Below, in pieces: positions 56,212 to 64,000 of a stretch of DNA of 64,000 nt. The stretch is from contig NZ_CP046175.1 of the NCBI RefSeq assembly GCF_009708215.1, forward strand, positions 2,976,001-3,040,000. Direction: 5' to 3'. The position numbers and the translations under genes were made by a program. Under the pieces are notes generated by a model that searched no databases, had not been told where the DNA came from, and worked only from the letters and a program-made list of their open reading frames with translations. Numbering within the stretch: the stretch's first letter is position 1; each line of letters starts with the position of its first letter. Source of the stretch: Occultella kanbiaonis (GTDB lineage: Bacteria; Actinomycetota; Actinomycetes; Actinomycetales; Beutenbergiaceae).

Positions 56212-56850
56212 GTGTCGTCTGCAACCACTGAGCTCAGCACCCCCCACCTGTCGGTGAATCGGCCCAACCTCGCGCAGGTGGGCACGATCGTCTGGCTGTC
56301 CAGCGAACTGATGTTCTTCGCGGGTCTCTTCGCGATGTACTTCACGCACCGCTCGGTCGCCGGACCCGAAGTGTGGGCCGAGGGTGCCGGCCAGCTGAAC
56401 CTCCTGTTCTCCGGCGCCAACACCTTGGTGCTGGTGCTCAGTTCGGTCACCTGCCAGATGGGCGTGATCGCCGCCGAGCGGCTCCAGGCACGCCGGTCCG
56501 CGGGCGTGTTCGTGTTCTGGAAGTGGGGCATGAACGAGTGGTTCATCCTCACCTACCTGATGGGCGCGTTCTTCGTCGCCGGCCAGATCTTCGAGTACGC
56601 CGAGCTCGCCCAGCACGGACTCACGTTCCAGAACTCGACGTACGGCTCGGTCTTCTACCTCACGACCGGCTTCCACGGCCTGCACGTCATCGGCGGGCTG
56701 ATCGCGTTCCTGTTCGTGTTGCTGCGGTCATTCTCCGCGAAGCGGTTCGGGGAGCACGAGGCCACGACGGCCATCGTCGTCTCCTACTACTGGCACTTCG
56801 TCGACGCCGTCTGGATCGCGCTGTTCTTCACCATCTACTTCCTGCAATAG
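56212..56850 (+). CDS. ctaE: Cytochrome c oxidase subunit III
   Basis: CtaE is the five-helix subunit of the aa3 oxidase in actinobacteria. The 212-residue protein has [23 protein letters not shown] near residue 24, [14 protein letters not shown] near 158, and [15 protein letters not shown] at the end. GTG 56212 is supported by the CATAAT 6 nt upstream and absence of a ribosome site. It is the first gene of ctaE-qcrC-qcrA-qcrB, the arrangement characteristic of the actinobacterial bcc-aa3 supercomplex. Confidence 0.95.
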   Translation: MSSATTELSTPHLSVNRPNLAQVGTIVWLSSELMFFAGLFAMYFTHRSVAGPEVWAEGAGQLNLLFSGANTLVLVLSSVTCQMGVIAAERLQARRSAGVFVFWKWGMNEWFILTYLMGAFFVAGQIFEYAELAQHGLTFQNSTYGSVFYLTTGFHGLHVIGGLIAFLFVLLRSFSAKRFGEHEATTAIVVSYYWHFVDAVWIALFFTIYFLQ

Positions 56851-56899
56851 CGGCTCTCCCGAAACCACCCATACCTGACGTAGCGAAGGATCTGACGAA

Positions 56900-57679
56900 G
56901 TGAAGGCATTAGCGGCCAGCAGACGGCACCGGTTGGCGCCGGTCATCCTGATGACCCTGGCGTTGTTCCTCACCGGCGCGGTCTACGCCGCTCTCGCCCC
57001 GAGTTCGGCGCAGGCGAACAGTGCGTCCCCCGATGACATCGAAGAGGGTCGCCGGCTGTTCATCACGAACTGCTCCACCTGCCACGGCATGGACGCCGAG
57101 GGTTCGGACACGGTGCCCTCGCTGATCGGCGTCGGTGCGGCGTCGGTGCACTTCCAGGTCATCACCGGCCGGATGCCGATGGACGCGGACTCCCCGCAGG
57201 CCGGCGCGAAGCCGCCACAGTTCAACGACGAGCAGGCCCGGCAGATCGCCGCCTACATCGCCACCCTCGGCCCCGGCCCGGGCATTCCCGGTGAGGACGT
57301 CGTCGACCCCGAGCTCGGCAACGCGGCGGAGGGCATGCAACTCTTCCGGACCAACTGCGCGATGTGCCACAACTTCGTCGGTGCCGGTGGCGCCCTCAGC
57401 AACGGCAAGTACGCGCCGGCACTGGACGAGAGCACGCCCATCGAGATCTACGAGGCCATGATCACCGGCCCGCAGTCGATGCCCGTGTTCAACAACGCGA
57501 ACCTCAACGAAGAGGACAAGCGCAACATCATCGCCTACCTGATGGCCCAGCGGGAGCCCAACCCCGGTGGCTTCAGCCTCGGCTCGCTCGGCTCCGTGTC
57601 CGAGGGCGTCTGGGCGTTCCTCGTCGGATTCGGCCTCCTGATCGGGGCCGCAGTGTGGATCGGAGCGCGCTCCTCATGA
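56900..57679 (+). CDS. qcrC: Dihaem cytochrome c subunit of the bcc complex
   Basis: QcrC passes electrons from the bc1 part directly to CtaC, replacing soluble cytochrome c. The 259-residue protein has an N-terminal membrane/signal segment (about 10-38), two haem c sites CSTCH and CAMCH about 100 residues apart, and a C-terminal membrane helix (about 235-255). GTG 56900 follows a GAAGGA site. It lies 49 bp after ctaE and overlaps qcrA by 4 bp (ATGA). Confidence 0.95.
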   Translation: MKALAASRRHRLAPVILMTLALFLTGAVYAALAPSSAQANSASPDDIEEGRRLFITNCSTCHGMDAEGSDTVPSLIGVGAASVHFQVITGRMPMDADSPQAGAKPPQFNDEQARQIAAYIATLGPGPGIPGEDVVDPELGNAAEGMQLFRTNCAMCHNFVGAGGALSNGKYAPALDESTPIEIYEAMITGPQSMPVFNNANLNEEDKRNIIAYLMAQREPNPGGFSLGSLGSVSEGVWAFLVGFGLLIGAAVWIGARSS

Positions 57680-58716
57680 GTATCGAGCAGTCCGACCACT
57701 CCACCGAGCTCACCGAGCACCCGGACAAGTTCCCGAACCCGGGACTGCCCCCGCACCGGCCTCGCCTCGGCGATGAGGACCCGAAGGCCGCGAAGCGCTC
57801 AGAGCGTCTCGTCCTCCTCCTGTTCACCGTCTCCGTGCTGGCCAGCATCGCCGCCATCGTCGGCTACTTCGCCATCCCGGTCGACGCAGAGAGCGGCAGC
57901 GTCGGCAACACCCGCCTGTCGACCCTGATCATCGGGCTCGGACTCGGGCTCGGCATGCTCGGCATCGGGACCGCCGCGATCCACTGGGCCAAGTCGCTCA
58001 TGAACGACCATGACAAGGTCGAGGAGCGGCACGAGATCGCCGGAGACGCGCAGACGCGGAGCACGGCGATCGAGATGTTCAACGAGGGCGCCAAGGACAC
58101 CGACATCGCCCGCCGCCCGCTCATCAAGGGCGCCCTGGGTGGTGCCCTCGCCCTCGCGCCGCTGCCGTTCCTGGTGCCGCTGATCGGCAACCTCGGTGGT
58201 GACTGGGACATCTCGAGGTTCAAGCGGACCGCGTGGGCGCCCGCTGCCAACGGCGACCGCATCTACCTCGCCACGGACCCGACCAACCGCCGCATCAAGG
58301 CCTCCGACGTGACCATCGGGAGCCTCTTCCACGTGATGCCGTGGAATCTGCCGGAGCACCCGGACTACCTGGACGAGAAGGCCAAGGCCGTCGTCCTCCT
58401 GGTCCGCGTGGACCCGCAGGACCTGAAGGAGACCGAGGAGCGCGCCAGCTGGTCCTATGACGGCATCGTGGCGTACTCGAAGATCTGCACGCACGTCGGC
58501 TGCCCCGTGGCGCTGTACGAGCGTGAGACCCACCACCTGCTCTGCCCGTGCCACCAGTCCACGTTCGATGTGACCGACGAGGCCAAGGTGGTCTTCGGAC
58601 CCGCGGGGCGGGCACTGCCCCAGTTGCCGATCGACGTCGACGAGAACGGCTACCTGGTGGCGCAGCGTGACTTCGACGAACCCGTCGGCCCGAGTTTCTG
58701 GGAGCGTGAACGATGA
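57676..58716 (+). CDS. qcrA: Rieske iron-sulfur subunit of the bcc complex
   Basis: QcrA carries the 2Fe-2S cluster that oxidises menaquinol with QcrB. The 346-residue protein has three membrane helices (about 45-68, 82-104, 150-168), as actinobacterial QcrA does, and a C-terminal Rieske domain with the ligand boxes CTHVGC and CPCHQSTFD. ATG overlaps the qcrC stop by 4 bp and its own stop overlaps qcrB by 4 bp, so the three are translationally coupled. Confidence 0.96.
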   Translation: MSIEQSDHSTELTEHPDKFPNPGLPPHRPRLGDEDPKAAKRSERLVLLLFTVSVLASIAAIVGYFAIPVDAESGSVGNTRLSTLIIGLGLGLGMLGIGTAAIHWAKSLMNDHDKVEERHEIAGDAQTRSTAIEMFNEGAKDTDIARRPLIKGALGGALALAPLPFLVPLIGNLGGDWDISRFKRTAWAPAANGDRIYLATDPTNRRIKASDVTIGSLFHVMPWNLPEHPDYLDEKAKAVVLLVRVDPQDLKETEERASWSYDGIVAYSKICTHVGCPVALYERETHHLLCPCHQSTFDVTDEAKVVFGPAGRALPQLPIDVDENGYLVAQRDFDEPVGPSFWERER

Positions 58717-60398
58717 CCACCGACCTGGCCTCCGGCCCCAAGGTGGACCCGAAGATCGCCGCAACGGCGGACTTCCTCGACACCCGTCTCGGCATCTCCA
58801 AGATGTTCAAGGGACTGGGCCGCAAGCTCTTCCCCGACCACTGGTCGTTCCTGCTCGGTGAGATCGCGCTGTACAGCTTCATCGTGCTGATCATCTCGGG
58901 CACGTTCCTCACGATGTTCTTCGTGCCGAGCATGAACGAGATCCACTACCCGCACGACGCCCTCCCGGTGACGATGCAGGGCCAGCCGATGTCCGAGGCG
59001 TTCGCATCCACGCTGAACCTCTCGTTCCATGTGCGTGGCGGCCTCTTCATGCGCCAGCTGCACCACTGGTCCGCGCTGATCTTCGTCGGCGCCATGGTGA
59101 TCCACATGCTCCGCATCCTGTTCACGGGTGCGTTCCGCAAGCCACGGGAACTGAACTACCTGGTCGGCTTCCTGATGCTGATCACGAGCCTGCTGGCCGG
59201 CCTCACCGGCTACTCGCTCCCGGACGACGTGCTCTCCGGCAACGGCCTGCGCATCACCGACGGTGTGGTCCGGTCCATCCCGATCATCGGCTCCTACCTG
59301 AGCTTCATGGTGTTCGGCGGCGAGTTCCCGGGCATGGACGTCATCCCGCGCATGTATGCCCTGCACATCCTGTTCATCCCCGGGCTGATCCTCGCGCTCG
59401 TGGCCGTGCACCTGTTCCTGGTGTTCTGGCACAAGCACACCCAGTACCCGGGCCCCGGTCGCACGGACAAGAACGTGGTCGGCTTCCCGCTGTTCCCGAT
59501 CTACGTGGCCAAGGCCGGCGGCTTCTTCTTCATCGTGTTCGGCATCCTCGGCCTCATGGGCGCGACGATGAGCATCAACAACGTCTGGAACTACGGCCCG
59601 TTCGACCCCGCCCTGGTGGGCGCCGGTGCCCAGCCGGACTGGTACATGCTCTTCCTCGAGGGGTCGCTGCGGCTGATGCCCGGCTGGGAGGTGGTCATCG
59701 GCGGCTTCACACTCTCGCTCAACGTCCTGATCCCGGCCGTGGTGGTGCCCGGCCTGCTCTTCACGATCCTCGGGGCGTACCCGTTCATCCACAACCTCGT
59801 CACCAAGGACACCGGCGAGCACCACGTGCTCGACCGGCCGCGCAACGCACCGACGCGCACCGCCATCATCGTGGCCGTGCTCAGCGCGTTCTTCGTGCTT
59901 CTCGGGGCCGGTTCGAACGACCTCATCGCCACGCACTTCAGCCTGTCCCTGAATGCGATCACGTGGGCGTTCCGGGTGCTGTTCTTCGTCCTCCCGGTGG
60001 TCGCGTTCATCGTGACGAAGCGAGTCTGCTTCGGTCTGCAGCGCAAGGACCGCGAACTGGTCCTGCACGGCCACGAGACCGGCCGCGTGGTCCGGTTCGC
60101 CTCCGGCGAGTACGCGGAGGTGCACCAGCCCCTGGACGAGTTCGAGCGGTGGGTGCTGGTCGGCCCGCAGCGGGAGCGTCCCCTCGAGATCGAGCCCGCC
60201 GAGGACGCCAACGGCGTCCGTCGCCCAGGGCACGCCAAGGAGCTGCGCCGGCAGAAGCTCTCCCGCTTCTTCTACGAGGACCGGGTCGAGCCCGTCACCC
60301 CAGCCGAACTGGCCGCGGCGCACGCCACCGGCGCGCACGACGAACTGCCCGCGTCCGAGGGTCGGGACGTCCACGAGCTCGAAGCGCGTAGCCACTGA
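58713..60398 (+). CDS. qcrB: Cytochrome b subunit of the bcc complex
   Basis: QcrB is the quinol-oxidising membrane core and the target of imidazopyridine drugs in mycobacteria. The 561-residue protein has about nine hydrophobic helices, haem histidines in RQLHHWSALIFVGAMVIHMLR and in MYALHILFIPG...VAVHLFLVFWHKH, and the quinol-site PDW in QPDWYMLF. The C-terminal 120 residues are a hydrophilic cytoplasmic tail, typical of actinobacteria. A hairpin terminator follows. Confidence 0.96.
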   Translation: MTTDLASGPKVDPKIAATADFLDTRLGISKMFKGLGRKLFPDHWSFLLGEIALYSFIVLIISGTFLTMFFVPSMNEIHYPHDALPVTMQGQPMSEAFASTLNLSFHVRGGLFMRQLHHWSALIFVGAMVIHMLRILFTGAFRKPRELNYLVGFLMLITSLLAGLTGYSLPDDVLSGNGLRITDGVVRSIPIIGSYLSFMVFGGEFPGMDVIPRMYALHILFIPGLILALVAVHLFLVFWHKHTQYPGPGRTDKNVVGFPLFPIYVAKAGGFFFIVFGILGLMGATMSINNVWNYGPFDPALVGAGAQPDWYMLFLEGSLRLMPGWEVVIGGFTLSLNVLIPAVVVPGLLFTILGAYPFIHNLVTKDTGEHHVLDRPRNAPTRTAIIVAVLSAFFVLLGAGSNDLIATHFSLSLNAITWAFRVLFFVLPVVAFIVTKRVCFGLQRKDRELVLHGHETGRVVRFASGEYAEVHQPLDEFERWVLVGPQRERPLEIEPAEDANGVRRPGHAKELRRQKLSRFFYEDRVEPVTPAELAAAHATGAHDELPASEGRDVHELEARSH

Positions 60399-60458
60399 CC
60401 TTCGGGATACGGTGGAGGAGACCCGCCGCTCGACGACGGGTCTGATGCTGACAACGTC

Positions 60459-60497
60459 CCGCGGCCCCTTCCCGGGGCCGCGGTGATAAACCGCGGC
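60459..60497 (+). terminator. Terminator after qcrB with an overlapping alternative stem in the sodA leader
   Basis: Arms 60459-60468 and 60474-60483 form a 10-bp GC stem with a 5-nt loop. The second arm can instead pair as 60477-60484 with 60490-60497 (8 bp, loop GATAA). The two are mutually exclusive. A smaller stem lies upstream (60419-60425 with 60437-60443). Confidence 0.6.
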
Positions 60498-60533
60498 ACG
60501 GAATCACTGCGCCGCACCGACCGGGAGGACCAC

Positions 60534-61157
60534 ATGGCTCAGTACACGCTTCCTGACCTGCCGTACGACTACGCCGCTCTTGAGCCCCACATCTCGGGCA
60601 AGATCATGGAGCTGCACCACGACAAGCACCACGCCGCCTATGTGACCGGTGCGAACGCCGCGCTGGACAAGCTCGCCGAGGCACGCGAGAAGAACGACTT
60701 CGCCGCGGTCAACCTGCACGAGAAGAACCTCGCGTTCCACCTCGGTGGCCACACCAACCACACCGTGTTCTGGAACAACCTCTCCCCCGAGGGCGGTGGG
60801 CAGCCCGACGGCGAGCTCGCCGAGGCGATCAAGGACCAGTTCGGTTCCTTCGAGGCCTTCCAGGCGCAGTTCGCTGCGAACGCCAATGCGATCCAGGGGT
60901 CCGGCTGGTCTGTGCTCGCCTGGGACAGCATCGGCCAGCGGCTCGCGATCTTCCAGCTCTTCGACCAGCAGGGCAACATCCCGGTCGGGATCATCCCGCT
61001 GCTGCTGCTGGACATGTGGGAGCACGCCTTCTACCTGGACTACCTCAACGTCAAGGCGGACTACGTCAAGGCGTTCTGGAACATCGCCAACTGGCAGGAC
61101 GTGGCCGCCCGCTTCGAGCGCGCGCGCACCCAGACGGCGGGTCTGATCGTCCCCTGA
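60534..61157 (+). CDS. sodA: Superoxide dismutase (Fe/Mn type)
   Basis: The enzyme converts superoxide to oxygen and peroxide. The 207-residue protein has the metal ligands His28 (MELHHDKHH), the second histidine in [12 protein letters not shown], and the Asp/His pair in [21 protein letters not shown] and the absence of a signal peptide match cytoplasmic or leaderless actinobacterial SodA; Fe versus Mn cannot be decided here. ATG has GGGAGG 5 nt upstream. It follows the bcc operon and may share readthrough from it. Confidence 0.96.
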   Translation: MAQYTLPDLPYDYAALEPHISGKIMELHHDKHHAAYVTGANAALDKLAEAREKNDFAAVNLHEKNLAFHLGGHTNHTVFWNNLSPEGGGQPDGELAEAIKDQFGSFEAFQAQFAANANAIQGSGWSVLAWDSIGQRLAIFQLFDQQGNIPVGIIPLLLLDMWEHAFYLDYLNVKADYVKAFWNIANWQDVAARFERARTQTAGLIVP

Positions 61158-61179
61158 CGTTCAGCGCAGGCACGTAACG

Positions 61180-61215
61180 GCGGGCCCACACCGGAGAGAT
61201 CCGGTGTGGGCCCGC
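61180..61215 (+). terminator. Terminator after sodA
   Basis: A perfect 16-bp stem (61180-61195 with 61200-61215) with a GAGA tetraloop, 22 bp after the sodA stop. Confidence 0.85.
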
Positions 61216-61323
61216 TTCGGCATTGTGCGTCGGCGAGGGACGCGGCCTTCGCCGAGCTGCACCAGGTGGATCGCGGGTGTCCCGCTGCGCACCCCGGGCT
61301 CCCCTTGTCTCTGTAGCATGCGA

Positions 61324-61355
61324 AAGGGTCCGTACCGATCTCGGTACGGACCCTT
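61324..61355 (-). terminator. Terminator after ctaF
   Basis: A perfect 15-bp inverted repeat (61324-61338 with 61341-61355) around two bases, 26 bp beyond the ctaF stop. Confidence 0.8.
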
Positions 61356-61380
61356 CGGCGAACGTGGGCTCAGGCGCCGC

Positions 61381-61821
61381 TCAGTGGGCGTGCTGTCCGC
61401 GACTGAACTCCAGGACCTGGCCGACGAGGCCGATGACGCCCAGTGCCACTCCGATACCGGCCAGCCACCAGCCGACGGCCACGCCGAGGAACACCAGGGC
61501 AGCGGCGATCCCGAGCACGAGCGGCCACCAGCTCCACGGGGAGAACACACCGTAGTCGGAGTCGGCCGTGACCTCGGCGTACGGGTCGTCCTCGGGGCGT
61601 TCGTCGATCCGCGACCCGACGCGCCACAGATAGACACCGACCATGCCCCACATGCCAATGATCAGACCGAGGGCCATCGAACCGATCGGCTCCCAGTGGG
61701 ACCAGAGTCCGTACAGCAGGAAGACCGGCACGAAGAAGACCAAGCCGAGGAGGAAGAACCACTTCTCCACCCCGAGCGGGGAGTTCTTCTTGGCACTCTT
61801 GGGCGTGTGACCCCTGCTCAC
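61381..61821 (-). CDS. ctaF: Cytochrome c oxidase subunit IV (actinobacterial type)
   Basis: CtaF is a small four-helix accessory subunit of the actinobacterial aa3 oxidase. The 146-residue protein has helices at about 20-42, 47-68, 95-115 and 118-136, with [20 protein letters not shown] and [12 protein letters not shown] segments typical of the family. The GTG start overlaps the ctaD stop by 4 bp (GTGA). It is last in ctaC-ctaD-ctaF. Confidence 0.93.
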   Translation of the reverse strand: MSRGHTPKSAKKNSPLGVEKWFFLLGLVFFVPVFLLYGLWSHWEPIGSMALGLIIGMWGMVGVYLWRVGSRIDERPEDDPYAEVTADSDYGVFSPWSWWPLVLGIAAALVFLGVAVGWWLAGIGVALGVIGLVGQVLEFSRGQHAH

Positions 61822-63605
61822 TTGTCCGTCCCTTCCTGCCGCTGCCGGGCTGCTCGCTCGTCGACCTGGGCCTTGTGGCCGGCCATCTCGGCGTTGCCGT
61901 AGATCTGATCGAGGATGTCCTTGTCCGGTTCCGCGTGATCGAGCGCGGCGACCTCCGGGTGGTGCAGGTCGAAGGCGGGACGCTCGGACCGGATCCGGGG
62001 CAGGGACGTGAAGTTGTGCCGCGGGGGCGGGCTGGAGGTGGCCCACTCGAGCGAGGCGCCGTAGCCCCACGGGTCGTCGACCGTGACCAGCGGCGCGTGC
62101 CGCCAGGTCTTGTAGACGTTCCACAGGAACGGCAGCGTCGACAGCGCCAGCAGCACCGAGGAGACCGTGGAGATCTGGTTGAACAGCACGAAGTCGGGCT
62201 CGGGCAGGTAGTCCGGGACCCGGCGCTGCATCCCGAGCACGCCGAGCCAGTGCTGGATCAGGAAGGTGCCGTGGAAGCCGATGAACAACAGCCAGAAGTG
62301 GAGCTTGCCGAGCTTGTCGTCCAGCATCCTGCCGGTGAACTTCGGCCACCAGAAGTAGAACCCGGCGAACATCGCGAACACCACGGTGCCGAACACGACG
62401 TAGTGGAAGTGCGCCACCACGAAGTACGTGTCGGTGACGTGGAAGTCCAGCGGTGGGCTGGCCAGGATCACGCCGGTGAGGCCACCGAAGAGGAATGTGG
62501 CGAGGAACCCGATGGACCACAGCATCGGCGACTGGAACGTGAGTTTCCCGCGCCACATCGTGCCGATCCAGTTGAAGAACTTCACACCGGTGGGCACCGC
62601 GATCGCCATCGTCATCACGGAGAAGAAGGGCAGCAGCACCTGGCCGGTGGAGAACATGTGGTGGGCCCACACGGTCACTGACAGGCCGGCGATCGAGATG
62701 GTGGCGAAGATGAGGCCCTTGTAGCCGAAGATCGGCTTGCGGGAGAACACCGGCAGGATCTCCGAGACGATGCCGAAGAACGGCAACGCGATGATGTAGA
62801 CCTCCGGGTGTCCGAAGAACCAGAACAGGTGTTGCCAGAGCATGGCCCCACCGTTCTCGGCGGCGAAGATCTGGGAGCCGAGGATCCGGTCGGCGCCGAG
62901 CCCGAACAGGGCGGCGGCGAGGATCGGGAACGCCATCAGCGCGAGCACCGAGGTGAGCAGGATGTTCCAGGTGAAGATGGGCATCCGGAACATCGTCATG
63001 CCCGGGGCCCGCATGCACAGGATCGTGGTGATGAAGTTGACCGACCCGAAGATCGTGCCGAAACCGGTCATCGCCAGACCCATGACCCATAGGTCACCAC
63101 CGAGGCCGTCGGAATAGGTCGCGTTCGACAACGGCGCGTATGCGAACCAGCCGAAGCTCGCCGCACCCTTCGGGGTGAGGAAGCCGGCGCAGGCGATGAT
63201 CCCGCCGAACAGGAACAGCCAGTACGCGAACATGTTCAGCCGCGGGAACGCCACGTCCGGGGCACCGATCTGGAGCGGCACCAGGACGTTGCCGAACCCG
63301 ACGAACAGCGGCGTCGCGAACAGCAGCAGCATGATCGTGCCGTGCATCGTGAACAACTGGTTGTACTGCTCGGCGCTGCTGACGATCTGCACGCCCGGCT
63401 CGAACAGTTCGGCCCGGATCAGCAGCGCGAGCACGCCGCCGATGCAGAAGAAGATGAAGGAGGTGATCAGGTACAGGTACCCGATCGTCTTGTGGTCGGT
63501 GGACGTGACCCACTTGATGACGGTCCGACCGAGCTTCTGACGCTCAGGGGGAAGGCCCGGCACCGTCTCGACGTGCGCCTGCGGCGTGTCCTCGATGGTG
63601 GCCAT
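61818..63605 (-). CDS. ctaD: Cytochrome c oxidase subunit I
   Basis: CtaD is the catalytic haem-copper subunit that reduces oxygen and pumps protons. The 595-residue protein has 12 helices with [12 protein letters not shown] (haem a histidine), [14 protein letters not shown] (CuB histidine and cross-linked tyrosine), VWAHHMF (two CuB histidines) and [11 protein letters not shown] (haem histidines). This is the A-family pattern with the EVY glutamate channel. ATG overlaps the ctaC stop by 1 bp (TGATG). Confidence 0.97.
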   Translation of the reverse strand: MATIEDTPQAHVETVPGLPPERQKLGRTVIKWVTSTDHKTIGYLYLITSFIFFCIGGVLALLIRAELFEPGVQIVSSAEQYNQLFTMHGTIMLLLFATPLFVGFGNVLVPLQIGAPDVAFPRLNMFAYWLFLFGGIIACAGFLTPKGAASFGWFAYAPLSNATYSDGLGGDLWVMGLAMTGFGTIFGSVNFITTILCMRAPGMTMFRMPIFTWNILLTSVLALMAFPILAAALFGLGADRILGSQIFAAENGGAMLWQHLFWFFGHPEVYIIALPFFGIVSEILPVFSRKPIFGYKGLIFATISIAGLSVTVWAHHMFSTGQVLLPFFSVMTMAIAVPTGVKFFNWIGTMWRGKLTFQSPMLWSIGFLATFLFGGLTGVILASPPLDFHVTDTYFVVAHFHYVVFGTVVFAMFAGFYFWWPKFTGRMLDDKLGKLHFWLLFIGFHGTFLIQHWLGVLGMQRRVPDYLPEPDFVLFNQISTVSSVLLALSTLPFLWNVYKTWRHAPLVTVDDPWGYGASLEWATSSPPPRHNFTSLPRIRSERPAFDLHHPEVAALDHAEPDKDILDQIYGNAEMAGHKAQVDERAARQRQEGTDK

Positions 63606-64000
63606 CAGTGGTCAGCTCCTTCTTCGGCGCCGGTCAGGTTCGCCGGGTTCTGCCGGTCGTACTCCGGACCCAGCTGGCCGGTCTGGCCGGCCTCCTCCAG
63701 CTCGGCCATGTGCGCGTCGAACTCCGCCTGGGAGACGACGGCCACGTTGAACAGCATGTAGCCGTGGTACTGGCCGCACAGCTCGGCGCACTTGCCGAGC
63801 CACTCGCCCTCGACGCCCGGGGTCACCTGGAAGGTGTTCACCTCGCCGGGCAGCATGTCGATCTTGTACAGGAACGCCGGCACCCAGAACGAGTGCGCCA
63901 CGTCGCGGCTGCGGATCGTGAACTCGACCGTCTGGTCGACGGGCAGGTACAGCGTGGGCAGTTCCTCTGTCACGGCCATGTCGCTGAGGTCCAGCGCGGC
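63605..64000 (-). CDS. ctaC: Cytochrome c oxidase subunit II, C-terminal part
   Basis: The gene is cut by the window end; 131 C-terminal residues are visible. They form the cupredoxin domain with the binuclear CuA site: the histidine in [11 protein letters not shown] and the Cys-x3-Cys of [14 protein letters not shown] with its following histidine and methionine. The membrane helices and signal peptide lie outside the window. It is translationally coupled to ctaD. An ATG at 63979 is in frame but lies inside the domain. Confidence 0.95.
   Translation of the reverse strand, partial: AALDLSDMAVTEELPTLYLPVDQTVEFTIRSRDVAHSFWVPAFLYKIDMLPGEVNTFQVTPGVEGEWLGKCAELCGQYHGYMLFNVAVVSQAEFDAHMAELEEAGQTGQLGPEYDRQNPANLTGAEEGADH

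Overview
The window is very GC-rich (around 70 percent or more by eye) and densely coded, with 4-bp ATGA/GTGA and 1-bp TGATG gene overlaps throughout. Gene content and order identify an actinobacterium: SepH, DUF3159/DUF3710/DUF3093/DUF4193 families, a PASTA kinase beside an Rv2175c-type protein, class II DAHP synthase, and a bcc-aa3 oxidase. No mycolic-acid or mptA genes appear where mycobacteria carry them, and the ParC/ParE/SigA cluster resembles other high-GC Actinobacteria. I would place it near Micrococcales (Beutenbergiaceae or Bogoriellaceae-like) with low certainty. It looks like core chromosome: I see no phage, plasmid, IS, CRISPR or tRNA genes.

Layout. 1-1.4 kb: the end of an S9 peptidase and a tandem hairpin repeat. 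1.4-10.0 kb: aconitase under a probable palindromic operator, then a coupled minus-strand operon of a KimA-like potassium permease, a TRAM RNA methyltransferase and a CtpE-like calcium ATPase. 10.0-15.0 kb: the CeoB/CeoC pair and the conserved block DUF3159, OB-fold, DUF3710, dut, DUF3093, DUF4193; this follows M. tuberculosis Rv2689c to Rv2699c from memory. 15.0-19.0 kb: SepH, thymidine kinase, a phosphodiesterase and DUF5998. 19.0-29.7 kb: a GNAT/acyl-CoA synthetase fusion, topoisomerase IV (parC, parE), two tandem GNATs, a YhhN membrane protein and a DUF7455 protein. 29.8-33 kb: a frameshifted methyltransferase, a BfrB-like ferritin and the primary sigma factor. 33-37.4 kb: the glycine cleavage genes gcvT-gcvH-gcvP. 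37.4-40 kb: a universal stress protein, an unknown membrane protein and DUF4192. 40-56 kb: a polyprenyl synthase, Rv2175c-like protein, LysM transglycosylase, PknL-like PASTA kinase, MSUOX protein, aroG, PPi-type phosphofructokinase, acyltransferase, fatty-acid CoA ligase, exonuclease/UvrC-like fusion, RAM protein, trpD and a pseudo-receiver. 56-64 kb: ctaE-qcrCAB, sodA and the convergent ctaC-ctaD-ctaF.

How the genes work together. The right end encodes the whole respiratory bcc-aa3 supercomplex except the start of CtaC. The permease, CeoB/CeoC and the P-type ATPase form an ion-homeostasis neighbourhood. The kinase, its likely DNA-binding substrate and a LysM wall hydrolase form a cell-wall signalling neighbourhood.

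Novelty. No clearly new system is evident. The most useful observations are: a recurrent promoter pattern in which a TANNNT -10 element lies only 6-8 nt before the start codon of about a dozen genes, implying leaderless mRNAs; a 106-bp tandem hairpin repeat; an 18-bp palindrome before acnA; competing hairpins before sodA; a degenerate receiver protein; and a frameshifted methyltransferase.
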